Source: Hypsibius dujardini
Lineage: Eukaryota > Tardigrada > Eutardigrada > Parachela > Hypsibiidae
DNA length: 27,714 nt
Assembly: GCA_001579985.1 (NCBI GenBank)
Contig: LRSR01012857.1
Span: 1-27,714 of the forward strand
Direction of reading: 5' to 3'
This document shows, piece after piece, positions 1 through 11,117 of this stretch. Within the stretch, counting starts at the first letter, position 1; each line of letters starts with the position of its first letter. A model generated the notes under the pieces. The model was not told where the DNA came from, made no database searches, and saw only the letters and a program-made list of their open reading frames with translations. The translations under genes were made by a program, and so were the position numbers.

Positions 1-1
1 C

Positions 2-43
<42 letters not shown>

Positions 44-118
44 GCAGGCAGGTAAACAGACAGACAGGGTGATAGACAAACAGACAGATAAACAGACAGA
101 GTGACAAAGTGCCAGACG
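1..118. repeat. Interrupted (CAGA)n tetranucleotide array
   Basis: Period-4 CAGA repeat with single-base variants (CAAA, GGCA, GATA steps) running in from the window edge. It lies just beyond the splice donor at 142 of the KANSL1-like gene, so it is in an intron of that gene. In the sense RNA it reads as CUGU repeats. Its left end is not visible. Confidence 0.95.
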
Positions 119-142
119 GCATAGAATACTGCTCAAGCTTAC

Positions 143-3100
143 CGCAGTTTTACAGGGTGTAGCGGCTTGGACGGGTCAAAGTCGAACGACACACCGGACA
201 GCACCGTATCCAAAGACCGATTGGACGGCTGTGAGAGATGGGGGTGATAAGTGCGATCGAGATGGCTAAGAGCATCGCGTGGAGTGGTCTTCATCAGCGC
301 AGTTCGGTCGCTCCACTGCGGCGCCGAGAGTTGGCCCATACAAATGGCGCAACTGACCGGGCCCATGAGGTCCGGCATGAGTGATCGGCTGTAGCAGTGG
401 CAGGTTCGGCGCTTCTCTTCCAGCGCAAGTCGCTTAGGTGGATACGCTGAAACCGGACAAAAAATGTCTTAATCTGAAAGCATATTAAAATCTAAAGAAT
501 ACAAATATAAATTACACTTTAAATACTTCATATTTCTCAATTTAAAATCACATAAACAATACAAAAACCACCCACAGGAAGTATACAAATTTTAACTACC
601 TTTCATATAATACTACTAGTACTCATACTTTAAGTGCAATCAGCTCTCTATTCAAACGACCTTGAGGGTAAATTTAAAACGTTCACTTTAACCAGCACAC
701 ACAAGTTGAAAAAGCTGAAACAAAAACTCACAGTCCATTGTGATAATCATTCGTTTTCGGAATGCCGACAGCGGTCTCGCCCTGGCACAGCCCCGGGCCG
801 AGGACACCGCGCACTCCGTCAGCTCCTTCTCCTTGCCGGGTTCCGCCGCACCCACCACCTCCTCCCAATCCTCGCCCTCCTCGGCGCCCTCGACAATCAC
901 TTTCCCGCTGCACAACCGCTCCTTCCACATGGTGGCCTCATACGTGTCCAGCTGATAGTTCAACCCGTAATTCGGTGTCGCCACCTTCATCTTCTTCTTA
1001 AACAGCAGATTGTTCGCGGACGGATGCAGTGACTGCCCGGCGGTGCTGGCCGCGGTCGGAGCACGCAGAAACGCACTGGCATTGGAAGTCTTGGACACCA
1101 CCACCACGTCCCGATCGTCCCAGGCGCGCGGGAACGCCGAATCACGGTGGAGCGGGAATGCCGGCCGGATGGAGGTCTTGCAGTCGTCCAAGGCGCCGTC
1201 CCCAAACACGGCGATCCCCTGCTTCTGCTGGAGGCGTTGGAGCAACGACCCCGTCACCTGGCAGCCGTACTCCAACCGGGCGAGTTGGCGATGCCCAAAC
1301 TGATACCGGGTGGCGATGGCGTGCCGTGCTTTGGCGTACCGATGGAGTGCCCGTCGTTCACTGCAACCAATCAATCAATCAATAAAAGTGGTTGTAAACA
1401 AAATGTATCACCAATCAACCGCGCAACCAATCAATCAATCAATAAAGCGACTGTAAATAATCTGTACCACAGTCGAGAGGATGTTTTCTGATCTGGTAGT
1501 ATTGTTTGATGAGCGCATAAAAATGTAGTCGTTGAGGTATAGCTAATTACCAGTGTTCTTTAAATCAAGGTTTTGAAATAAAACTTAGTTAAAAATCACC
1601 AAGTCAGTCTGATTTTCAATTAATAAAAATAAATTAATTAAAACTATAAATGCCACATTCAAGTATCTTCCCGTTGACATATACAGGTTTTACAGTTTAA
1701 ATTTTAAATTAAAAATCAACACGTAAAATCAGATTTCACTTGAACAAAATTAATTTGATTTTAAATTATTTTCAAAATAAAAACCATTTTTTACTTTTTT
1801 AATGCAATATTTAAATTAACCTAAACAACACAATTAGTAATTACTAAAGTAGTCAAAATTCATTCACTTTTTTGGGTTGGACCAGCGACTGCTGCCGCAT
1901 GCATGGGTGAAGAAATTATCTGAACAAACTGTCGAAAGAGAGATAGCCATCTGGTCAAAACTTGGATGTCAAGTCATGTGGCGGAACGAGGATACAATCA
2001 ACAACAAGATCGAGTACACTGGAGGGTCCGGGGAATGGGCAAAAGGGGCGGGGCAGGGGGGTGTTTGTCAAACAATCGAACTATCAATCACCTGAACACC
2101 CCCTGCTCCGCCCCTTTTGCCCACACCCCGGACCCTCGAGTGTACTGAATCTTGTCGTTGTGGTACTCAGAACGGCTACGGCAGATAAACATAAAATCAC
2201 GTCAAGACAAAATATCCATCGGCGGCCAGGTCTTTTATTATAAAACTTGTTTCTTTCTTTGACAGAACAAAATCCATTTTTAATATACGGTGTTCTAACC
2301 GCGCTGGGCGACCCAGAAATAATCTGCCTTTTAAAGATCCTTAGTTTTAAAACTGCAAAACAATCAATTAATCAATTGATTTTCGTCACAAAATGAAAGA
2401 TTAGACAAGGAATTTGAAATGGAACAATCAATCAATCAGTAAGCCAATCGAATGATCAGAGTAATATAAACGATAAACAATCAAGAAATCAATCAAAAAG
2501 AAAATAACATTCTAACAAGCTAAAAGAGAGATCCCCTTGATTTAGGAACGTTTCATAAAACGCCAATTACGGTAAACGGCAATCAACCAATCAATCGCCA
2601 CCACCTGCGAAAAACGTTTCCAGCGAAACGTATGATGCAATCAACCAATCAATCATATATTTCAATCTAAGCATTAGCCGGGCGAAGTTAAGTCTTCCCT
2701 CGAATCCTTGAACGAAATCATCACTGTGGTGATGATTTTCCAACCTAAATCAACCCCCACAAGCTGTCCACTTACATTGGAATAAAGTGCTCAGGCGGTA
2801 CATTCTGTTGGAACATCTCATTCTCCGCCTCGTCCGCGCTCTCCCCGCCGCTCGACGAGTCCGTCCTCCCCGGATCCAACACATTGGTCCGATCAATGGC
2901 CCTGTGGAGGTTCTGCGCGTGTGAGATATAACTGCCTGACCGATCTGCGCTCTGGTGGCGGGTCAGCTTCAGCAGATACGCCGGCCGTTGCTGCTTCTCA
3001 AAGGCTTCTCTCCGTTGACCGCTCTCTACCCGCTTCACAAACTCCATCAGCTGCGACGGCGTCTTTGTCTTCATATCCTCCTTGTTTCCGGATGGCGATG

Positions 3101-3962
3101 CTGTTGATGTGGTGGAAGCGGATAAAACGCCAAACAGCTCCTGCATCGACTTGCTCTCCGTCGTCTTAGACGTCAACAGCACCTCCTTCCTAGTGTCATC
3201 CGCCGCTGCAGGACCGGTCAACGCCGTGGCAATTTTTCCCTCCGGTCGGAAACTCTCCCGGTTGAGAAAGTCATGGAACATGGATGAGCCCCCGGTCAGG
3301 CCGTTCGCCACTGAGTGCTGCACATGGAAGGTGGAGATTCTTCCCAGCCGTTGCACGAGATTCTCCATCTTCTCGCCATTCCGCCGGTGCAGCAGTCCCG
3401 CCAGGGAATAGAGCATAGTAGAGACGGATTCCCCACCGCTGAGCCAACTGACCTTGTCTGTGGGCTCCACAGCCAACGGCGGCGGGATCACTTCGTCGGG
3501 AGGGACCTCCTCGACAACTGAAAAATTCTCCACCAGAGTGGTTTTCGGTTTACTCGGCAGCTGTAATATCGCCGGACTGCTTTTCGCGGGTCTGCCCTTT
3601 CGCGTGGGCGATTTCCTAAATCGGGTCGTCGCGGCACCATCTGGCGGCTGCTGGGTTCGCCGTGGCGACAAGGTCTTCTTCGGGACAGCAGGAACGGCAA
3701 AAATCCCTTCTCCCTCACTGAGGCTCCTCACCACCGGGTTCTCCTCCATCACTACATCCGGGTCCAGAATAAAATCCCGCTGTATGGGAGATTCGGGGGG
3801 AGGTGGCAGCAACGCGGGGAATTTATACTCGACGCCATTCTCCAGTTCAGGCCTGAGGGGGAAGATAAAAAAATGTCAAGGACTCCCCAAAATTGAACGC
3901 TGCTTTTTGCCCCCATCATTCGCCACCACTCACCAGGACGTTGGTTCCGTGGAAGCCACCAT
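143..3962 (-). CDS. KANSL1: KANSL1 (waharan) homolog, NSL histone acetyltransferase complex scaffold; 3' end off window
   Basis: Four coding exons read right to left: 3962-3934, 3852-2776, 1360-732 and 446-143. All have GT-AG ends and matching phase, giving 679 codons before the gene runs off the left edge. The ATG at 3962 opens MVASTEPTSW. Recognition rests on several stretches in the same order as human KANSL1. They are an N-terminal proline-rich segment, a helical segment near residues 161-190 (GLLHRR, then FHVQHSV), the acidic motif TDSSSGGES (340-348), a helix beginning RRALHRYAKARHAI at about 371, ARARPLSAFRKR near 560, and a CxC-X14-CxxC cysteine cluster (C594, C596, C611, C614) followed by LDRTYHP. 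In known NSL complexes KANSL1 scaffolds the MOF/KAT8 acetyltransferase in the nucleus; its C-terminal PEHE domain would lie off window. Intron 1361-2775 carries a MITE. The exact first exon is inferred from Kozak context and splice phase; family assignment is strong. Confidence 0.85.
1363..1470. repeat. 60-bp tandem duplication touching a KANSL1 splice acceptor
   Basis: Two copies of a unit beginning GCAACCAATCAATCAATCAA start at 1363 and 1423, followed by similar sequence ending TGTA(T/C)CAC. On the minus strand the right edge of the KANSL1 exon (acceptor G at 1361) is preceded by the first unit, so the branch/pyrimidine region of that acceptor has been duplicated. The second copy lacks the terminal AG, so it should not act as an acceptor. 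Confidence 0.8.
1995..2163. mobile_element. Palindromic MITE copy 1, TA-flanked
   Basis: A foldback element in the second KANSL1 intron. Both ends carry inverted versions of a terminus containing ACAAGAT, GAGTACACT, GGGTCCGGGG and TGGGCAAAAGGGGCGG, with arms of about 65 bp around a short AT-rich centre. It is bounded by TA on both sides (1993-1994 and 2164-2165), as expected of a Tc1/mariner-type target. There is no coding capacity. A second copy lies at 12272-12451. The superfamily call is inference from the TA flanks alone. Confidence 0.82.
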
Positions 3963-4490
3963 GGATGGAAAGGGCAATTTTTTCTCCTCTCACTGGGTCG
4001 GTCGGTGGTGCGGTTCACAGGGTGAAGGTGAAATATCCAGTACACATTTCCACAACGCAAAATTTTATCGATGGAAATTTATATTCAGCGCAGCGCAGCG
4101 CAGCACACACAGGGCTTCAAGCTGGCGTTCATGTTTTCCCCCTTTCTCTCTCTTTCTCTGTGCGTGCGGCCAAAGAGCGTTGGCTGCATTTCTCTCTCTC
4201 TCTGCCGCACCACTCTGCTGTTGCCGCCGCCGCATTGCACGCGCGCGCGTGCCTTGGGGAAAAAATCCACATGCGGCTCGTTCAGCCCGTTCAGCGGTTC
4301 GGCCCACGCCGTGAACGCAGTTGAGCAAGACATTTCCAGTTCCACAGCCGGATGGTGGTGTGTGGGGTGATCCCACGTGGAATTGGGATCAGCTGCTGGA
4401 GGTGAATGGCGTTCGTCCCGTGGTAATTGTTGTGGTTCGAAAACCTCCGCAAATCCGCAGACTCTGCACTTGAACACCTGAAAAGATATT
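3963..4490 (-). promoter_or_regulatory. Likely KANSL1 5' UTR/promoter region
   Basis: Region upstream of the KANSL1-like ATG. It contains pyrimidine tracts on the plus strand (CTCTCTCT near 4190-4200), a GCAGC repeat at about 4088-4103 and a CGCGCGCG run near 4240. No TATA box is evident. A minus-strand AG preceded by a pyrimidine tract near 4481 could begin a 5' exon, but no coding continuation is supported. The promoter role is inferred from position only. Confidence 0.35.
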
Positions 4491-6031
4491 AAGTTGATGG
4501 AAACCCCGTTAAAATGTACAAGAGACAGCGGGGGAACGGAGAAAATGTCAAAGTTTCGGGCGTCTGTAATAAACACCCTTGGTTGCCCTGTTTTTCAGAG
4601 GATTAAATTAAGGCAGTCGACCAGACGTCTGCAACTTTCGCAAAAGTTGCGAGAAAAGCCGTGAGAAATGGGAGAGGTATCTGTTGAGCAGAAAAAAACC
4701 TAGTTGTTTGTTCGGATGAAATGTAAACAAATCGGCTCCTCCGTGAGCAAATCTCAAAAGTGTAATCTAAAAATGATGTGTGAAAAGACAAACTGCAAAT
4801 GAAATGCGACTCGATTCATCGTATCATCATCGCCTCGGTCCCTGTGTGTGGTGTGTGTGTGCCGTGTCGCTGGCCGAAATTCTCTACAGGTTGCGAGCAC
4901 TGGCACTGCGACACGCTGTGTCTATCTCTGCCTATCTGCTTGATTATTTATAAATTGCAATTGTTGTTTTTTCCCCCTATCACTCTAAATCACGAATCAA
5001 GCTCTTTATAAATCTTCAATTACTATATATAAAAGAAATGTTGGTTTTGAAATTGAACGATATGGTTCTCCTCTATGAGGAAGCAGCTTCCCATGTCGGC
5101 TAGCCCCAAGTCAGACAACATCAAAACTCGGAACTCGGCGAACTCGGTTCGCTAATCCAACTGGAGCATCCACTGAAATGGGGCGAGAAATAAATGCTAT
5201 TAAAATCGGTTAAACGTCAGTTCATCCCTGTGTATTCATGGTGTCTATATGATCCATGTGCATGGATAGCGGATGTTATGTCACACTGTAATCAGTTCAA
5301 TGCCCGCACAGACAAACCGCTGGCTCTCAAGTTAGTTGGTTTGCAGTACTGTTGCCTGTGAATACATTATAAATTGCCCAAACGTATGTCTTTTTTCACT
5401 CCCTTCGTCGCAGGACCGATGGACGGACTGCTTATAGAGAGGTGTCCACGTTAATGCCACTTACCGCGCCGCGAGTACGTACGTACGTCATCCCGTTTGG
5501 ACATCCCGTTTTGTTGTGGTGTCCCACACACCTGCCCGAAAACCTACAACGAAACTAACTTTTCTTACAACCAAAGAAATTTGGCAATAATAGATATCAG
5601 CGAAAACGACGGAAGAAAGAGTCGCAGGCAGAATCGAAGTTTGCTAAGAGAGCAGAGACTGAACAGAGCTTCGTAGGAACGTACCGCAAAAGTCACGTGA
5701 CGCTCAATACGGAGATACGCATTATTGGAAGTGGAATTGATTGATCTGATGCAGAGCACTTTGTTAGAATTCTTAAAATTTGACTCCGACGATCACATTT
5801 TTTACGGTTTTTTGCCATTTTCGCGTAAAAATAACGATTTTTTGGGAGCTTCGCCAGCGCATATTTTTTCTTGGGACCTGGCTGTACTCAAATCCTCCCG
5901 CATATCTCACCAAAGCATCGACGTGGCGCGATTGTTCTCATGATTTCTTGAGGAGGAAGAAGAGCACTGAAGACTCCTCCAGTTCACTCCTCCGGAACTC
6001 CTTTCCCCCATCTTTACCGCCGGCCATTCCC
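4491..6031. other. Intergenic region between divergent KANSL1 and tetraspanin genes
   Basis: I see no supportable gene here. The segment separates two divergently transcribed genes, so it probably holds both promoters and the tetraspanin 5' UTR. Small features are a GCAACTT/AAGTTGC inverted repeat near 4630-4649 and a GTACGTACGTACGT stretch near 5477-5488. Open frames here are short and lack family motifs. Confidence 0.5.
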
Positions 6032-7548
6032 ATGCAGAACTATGCCAATATGGCGCCGTTGGGTGGTTTCGGGTGCGCCCGAAAAAGTCTCGTTGCCGTC
6101 AACGTGCTTTACATTGTGAGGGAATTTAATCTGTTCTCCCGAAATCGAAAATCGAAAATCAAAAGACGAAAACTCCCGAAGGATAAAACTGTTGTTTTTT
6201 TTTGGAGAACTTTCTTTCGTTTGAAATGAGTTGTATACTAATGTTAGGCTTCTGTTTACAGTGTGTCTCTATAATCCTCCTTGGAGCGGCGGGGTACGGC
6301 TTGGCCGCCAACAGCATCAGCAGTTTTGGCGTTGTCATCGCCATCCTCACGGTCAGCGTTCTCCTCTTCCTCATTGCTGTTGTCGGCATCGTCGCAGCCG
6401 TCAAGCATCATCAAGTGATGCTCTTTTTCGTAAGTTTTTCAACGACCATGTGCAGCTTATGAAAGGACCATTTAGGAGAGGGATAGAACACCAGGCGCGT
6501 AATATGTACTTGAAAACTTACCATTGATTGATTGATTTTGTTAAGTTCTTTTATGACATTAAATATATAGATTGATCAGCTGATTGACATAAGCTGTAGT
6601 TGATTCCTCTGTAGCCATGTCTGTATTCCGTTTTTTTTTGGAAGACCGATTTTTATTTCTTTCTTGGAGCTGAGATTAGCTTTTGATTTTATTTCTTGAA
6701 TGTTTTTATTTGCAGTACATGGTGATTCTCTTCGTCCTCTTTATCGTCCAATTCAGCGTTGCCTGTGCTTGTCTTTCCATCGGCGACGACTACATGCGAA
6801 CCCTCATGGGCAAGGGATACAGTTTGGCCAGCAAGGAAACTAAAATTCAAATAGAAGAAAATTGGGGTTGTTGCGGTTTCTACGGCATGGACGAGGAGAG
6901 AAATCTCGTCCCCATTGAAAATGGCACATTGGTGCAGTTTGACACACTCCACTCCCCTTCTAACTGCAGCGCCGTGAGTTTATTATCTGACAAGTTGTTT
7001 TTATTTACAACAAAATTTAGATAATCCGAGTAAGTAAAATATTGTTTTAACATTTTCAACATTGCAGATTACTTGCCCGACGTCTGACTGTCCTCCCTCC
7101 TGCTTCGCACGGATGGAGCTGACGGTGAAGCACTCTTTGCGGGCCTGCGGTGGCATTGGACTATTTTTCAGTTTTACCGAGGTACGTAGGGTTGACACAT
7201 GAAACTCCTTGCACTGGCATGGTATAGACTAGGAGAAGCGGACCCGGAGAAGACCTCGTGAAGACAGATCCCGACTGATCGTTCTGTCCCATCTCCGGAC
7301 CGCCGGTCAATTCCCATCCAGCCTTCTTTGTTTTATTGCTGTGTTTCGGAAAGGCGCGACCGGGCCTTCAATTCCCAATCCTGCTGGCAATGCCAGAATC
7401 TGATTAATCCTTCTCCGGGTCCGATCGCTACCACCGCTTTGGAGCGCGAATAATCTCGTTCCTGCTGGTGTAGCTTTTCGGCATCTTTATCACCGTCCGC
7501 TACCGTAACCAGCGCAATCCCTACATCAATCCGTCAGATTTGCTATAG
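6032..7548 (+). CDS. Tetraspanin, TSPAN13/31-like, proximal terminal exon form
   Basis: Five coding exons: 6032-6115, 6262-6429, 6716-6973, 7068-7181 and 7474-7548. All introns are phase 0, with clean GT-AG ends, giving 232 residues. The four membrane segments lie near residues 20-45, 50-72, 85-108 and 197-218. The large extracellular loop has the tetraspanin CCG signature (C136, C137, G138) and further cysteines in SNCSA, TCPTSDC and PPSC. The segments AAVKHHQV, FIVQFSVACACL, GIGLFFSFTE and the tail RYRNQRNPYINPSDLL match the TSPAN13/31 branch closely. The ATG at 6032 is chosen because the protein then begins like family members, with GGFGCARKSL aligning to the family N-terminus. Tetraspanins organise membrane protein microdomains; partners cannot be read from sequence. 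A second version of the last exon follows at 7830-7904. The gene converges on the first esterase copy. Confidence 0.92.
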
Positions 7549-7644
7549 CACGATCATCATGCGCCACCGCGGCCACTCTTCTTGAGATCTCCGGCAAGTG
7601 TGCCTTCCACTTTGCTAGTGAACCGTTCGCTAGCTGTTCTGTTT

Positions 7645-7718
7645 CCCCTGCACCCCCGCACCCTTCACCCTGCACCCCGCACCCTTCACCCTGCACCCCC
7701 GCACCCCTGCACCCCTGC
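7645..7718. repeat. C-rich minisatellite between the two tetraspanin terminal exons
   Basis: Tandem variants of CCTGCACCCC and GCACCCTTCACC. The minus strand carries many runs of three to five G, so it has G-quadruplex potential, while the plus-strand transcript would be C-rich. It sits after the proximal stop codon and before the distal acceptor. Confidence 0.85.
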
Positions 7719-7829
7719 ATGCCACTCCAGTTGTCGCATTTCCCACAGCCTTAACTTTTTTGCATTAGACAGTTATCCCGATTATTTAATTTCCCATACG
7801 AAGTCGATGTACAACGCTCTTTTTTGTAG

Positions 7830-7904
7830 GTCGTCGGAATTTTTATGGCCCTCCGTTTTCGGAATCAAAAGAATCCTCACATTGATCCCAGCGACTTCCT
7901 CTAG
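7830..7904 (+). CDS. Alternative (duplicated) terminal exon of the tetraspanin
   Basis: Preceded by a good acceptor (TTTTTTGTAG) and open in phase 0 for 24 codons to TAG, exactly the length of the proximal last exon at 7474-7548. It encodes VVGIFMALRFRNQ then NPHIDPSDFL, against LFGIFITVRYRNQ then NPYINPSDLL in the proximal exon. That is 14 of 24 residues identical, with mostly conservative changes. Both could join to the exon ending at 7181. This suggests mutually exclusive terminal exons giving two versions of the end of the fourth membrane segment and cytoplasmic tail. Use of this exon requires skipping the proximal exon. Transcript support is unknown. Confidence 0.8.
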   Translation, partial: VVGIFMALRFRNQKNPHIDPSDFL

Positions 7905-8239
7905 TGAACGCTCAAGCTTCCCCCGGCCACCCCCCCTGCACCACGAATTCCATTTTGCAGTACTGCTGCTGGTACTAACCTATTCCAAGCCGCCGCCGAC
8001 ATTTCCGTGCGGTGCAATGGGGACGTCGGAAAAGCAATGCCGGTATTTTATACTCCCCCTTGTGTGCCATGTAGGTGCGAATGCGACTGCTCTTTGTTCC
8101 TCCTTCCTCACGTTTTTCGACTTCGAAGTTGCCCGTCCCGCGAGCGGCGGTTCTGTTTTTAACGCTGTTATTGTGTTTGTTTTTTCCCAATCGGTATCTC
8201 TGATCTGACTCAAAGTTTCTCCCCTCGTCGATGCAGAGA

Positions 8240-8249
8240 TTTATTTATT
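8240..8249 (-). promoter_or_regulatory. Candidate polyadenylation signal (AATAAATAAA) of esterase copy A
   Basis: Minus-strand AATAAATAAA about 140 bases past the stop codon at 8390. It is the first canonical hexamer downstream. The tetraspanin 3' UTR comes from the opposite direction, so the two transcripts may overlap here. Confidence 0.5.
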
Positions 8250-8389
8250 ACTATTAATCTTTTACAACCTTTGCAATAAGCTTGCTTTGTTGAGGATGTC
8301 TGTCTTTTGTTTGCGTCTGCATGAAAAACAAAATTACGATGAGAAAGCCTTTGAGGTTCTGGGCGGATCCGGCAAAATAGATGGAAATA

Positions 8390-8945
8390 TCACTGCTTGA
8401 TTGATGGATTGGAGAAGTCAATCTCGGTCCACAGAGGATACCGCGCGGGATAGGCTCGCAGCATCCGGTCCACAATGGGCGACAGCAGCTCGAAGAAGAC
8501 CGCTGAGCCGGCGTCGTTGAAGTGGAGCCCGTCGGCGTAGTTCACCTGCCATTTGTCGCTGCTGTTGAGGATCGATTCGTGGAGGTTGCCGAAGAGGGTG
8601 CCATGAATCCGTGCGACTTCATAAACAACTTGGGCGTATTTCTCAATCTCAGCGTTGCTGCGGGGCGAATGCTCGTTGCGGAGACGTTGGTTCATTTCCC
8701 AGGCGACGTCATCGGCCGGTGGTGGTGACACAAGGATGATCCGCTCTTTTGGTACTCCGTTGGCCTTGATAAAAAAAAAACATGAAAAGGGCACATAACT
8801 GTCTCTGCCACTCACAGTATTTTTAGGACTTTTGCTTTGCAGTATCTGTCCGTCTGCCTAGCCGTCTATCTGTTCCGCTGTCTGAGTGACTGTCTGTCTG
8901 TTTGCTGCCTGCCTGCCTGTCTGTATGTCTGTATGTCTATCTGGC

Positions 8946-8980
<35 letters not shown>

Positions 8981-9861
8981 TTATCTGTCTATCTATCTGC
9001 CTATCTGCCTGTCACTCTGAGTCTGTCTGTCTGTCTTTTTGTCAGTTTTCCACTAATTCAGTGTTCAGTAGTACACGACTTTTGTCAGTCTGGCTGTATG
9101 TTTGTGTGTTTCAGATTTATCTGACTGTCTATCTGTCTATTTGTTTAATTGTTTGTTTATCTGACTATCTGACTGTCTGTCTGTTTGTCTGGTTATACCA
9201 CCTGAACCTGTGTGTAACCGTAGTGTATCGTGTCTGTACATTTATTAGTGTCTGAGTCTGAGATTCAAACTGGTCCCTTAGGCGTCTGTTCGACCACCCA
9301 GAATATTATGAAACGGCACGGATCTCATTTCCCAATATGTCTTCACTTTAACACGTACGCGCAGTCAGTACTCTGTATCGATCGACTATTTTAATCCCTT
9401 AAGGCTGCTAAGCGATCCAGCAATCGATAAATCAACCCATTAAAGCTAATCGCTCACCACGAAATGGGCGATGATGTCGGCGAGGTTTTGCGCGTAGTCC
9501 TCCAGAGAGACCCGCTGGCTCCGCTGGTGCGGCTCCTCCAACGCGGCATCATTCGTCCCGAAGAGGATCACGACGCCCACGACGTCGCGCAAAGATTCTC
9601 CTTGAAAGATCTCTGGCAGGAGCTGTTTCGCCAGAACGGTGTTGTAGCCGGAAAATCCGCGATTAAGTACGTCACATCGCCTATTGAGAAAGTACGTGGA
9701 ACAGGTTAAAAATCTCGGTAAATTGTTAATTTTCTTGTCAGCTGAACGACGTACCGTTGAAGTTTGTCCGCAAGCCGCGAACCGAACGAGCCGGGCGTCC
9801 CAAAGCAAAACTGGAAATGTGAATCACCAAACAGAATCAATTGTGGCCAGTTTGAAGTCAT
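8390..9861 (-). CDS. IAH1: IAH1-like SGNH/GDSL esterase, copy A (intact)
   Basis: Exons 9861-9755, 9680-9458 and 8764-8390 join in phase to give 234 residues, near the 248 of human IAH1. Block I is LILFGDS with nucleophile S14. Block III is LFGTND with N79 in the oxyanion hole. Block V is ADGLH with D188 and H191. NRGFSGYNT and the ending YPLWTEIDFSNP are also family hallmarks. Known relatives hydrolyse short acetate esters, so a soluble ester hydrolase is expected; there is no signal peptide. Intron 2 (8765-9457) is long because it holds a CTGT array in the opposite orientation to those in the other copies. It is the most diverged copy and the first of four in tandem on this strand. The copy A CDS has no visible lesion. 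Confidence 0.92.
8845..9193. repeat. Interrupted (CTGT)n array in intron 2 of esterase copy A
   Basis: Long degenerate CTGT repeat on the plus strand with unique interruptions (around 9040-9120). It is the longest of the arrays and one of only two in which the host gene's sense RNA would read CAGA rather than CUGU. Reading frames through it give meaningless Cys/Leu/Ser/Val repeats. Confidence 0.95.
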
Positions 9862-10158
9862 CTTAAAAAGTATCAAACATAGAGAAATCAGCAAATTTAA
9901 AGCACTACATATATTTATATATATAAATAAACTTATATAAAAAAATATATGTATTAGAACGAGCGGGGAAGAAGTCGCATCACAATTCAATGTCGCAGTA
10001 GAAGGTGGGTTAATAAACTCGACTACCGGTTTCCCACCAGCTGCAGCATCTCTTATCCCGCTCTCATGAGACGCATGCTCCGGCACATGAGCCGGAAGTT
10101 GTTTCGTATGTCGCCGACAGTCAGAGAATTTAATCGATCACATATACCAGTACGAGTA

Positions 10159-10289
10159 GTACAGACGTGGCACAAACCTTGCGCTAACCGAGTCAAGCCA
10201 TCACACTCGTTTGACTCAATGTCTGGTGTACACACCCTCGAGTTAAAGTGCTTAATTCGGTCAGCGAAAGGTTTTCCCCACGTGTGTAG
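10159..10289. mobile_element. Foldback MITE upstream of esterase copy A, TA-flanked
   Basis: Imperfect inverted arms of about 55 bp. The left begins GTACAGACGTGG and the inverted right begins CTACACACGTGG. They share blocks such as AAACCTT, CGCT, ACCGA and ACTCG. TA dinucleotides flank both ends (10157-10158 and 10290-10291). No coding capacity. Confidence 0.65.
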
Positions 10290-10538
10290 TACAGATCTAC
10301 CCCGCATCCACACCCATCTGAACATTCAAAGAAACCAGACGCCAATACGCGGTAAATTGGTTTCGGCACTAGAAAGTACAGGAAGGCACTACCAACGCTC
10401 AAAGCTTGCAATGGTCATGATCAATATATACAATTGAGGAATTAATTCAGGAGCAATCACATCCGCAGACGTCAATGTCGTTGTCGATTCAAGATTGCCT
10501 TATTTCTGTCTTCTTAAACAATTTTTGTCGTGATTGAT

Positions 10539-11082
10539 CTAATACGGGGAAAGAGTAGGGTTTCTGAAGTCAATGTCCGTCCATGGAGGGTACCACTGAG
10601 GGAACGGTTTCAGGAGATCATCAATGATCGGCCATACGACCTGGACGAACTTCGCGGAGCCTAAGGGGCCGAGGTGAAGGCCGTCTTGCAGTCCGGACTG
10701 CCACTTCGGGTTCCGGATCATGGTTCCGTGTAAATCGCCGAATTGGGTACCAAGGAGTTTAGCTACGTCGGACACCGCACCAGCGAAATGCGCGACATCG
10801 GATCGAGGAAATGGACGTCCCTTCAGGATTCGACAACAAGTTTCCCATTCAATGTTATCAACGGGGGGCGGCGAAACTAGGATGATGTGATTATTGGGCA
10901 ATCCCTCCGCCTGAAAAAGCACTTGATTACTACTAATAACAATCGGCAGCTAGCGAAATGAGAAACCCGGGATGTATACACACAGCCTGACAAAGGTTAC
11001 GACAAGCAAACAAAGCAGGCGGTCACTCTGATAAACGAACTGGCTGGCAGGCAGGCAGACAGACAAACAGGCAGGCAGACAT

Positions 11083-11117
<35 letters not shown>

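Noticed and set aside
634-1491. Several overlapping plus-strand frames opposite the KANSL1 exon at 732-1360
   Set aside because: They are antisense shadows; only the minus frame matches KANSL1 motifs and uses proper splice sites.
1877-2243. Short plus-strand frames through MITE copy 1
   Set aside because: They read through a non-coding palindrome and are not conserved with the second copy.
4085-4480. Minus-strand frame starting VFKCRVCGF after an acceptor-like AG, resembling half a zinc finger
   Set aside because: Only one CxxC pair, no second half, and the frame runs into CT-rich promoter-like DNA; no in-phase join to the KANSL1 exons found.
7290-7400. Possible further degenerate copies of the tetraspanin tail exon (two CAATTCCCA-containing blocks in intron 4)
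   Set aside because: Resemblance to the RNQ/NPxI region is weak and no conserved phase, acceptor or stop could be found.
8837-9255. Long open frames of repeating Cys-Leu-Ser-Val (and Arg-Gln-Thr-Asp on the other strand) in this and the other CAGA/CTGT arrays
   Set aside because: They are translations of a period-4 microsatellite, open in several frames at once, and lie in introns.
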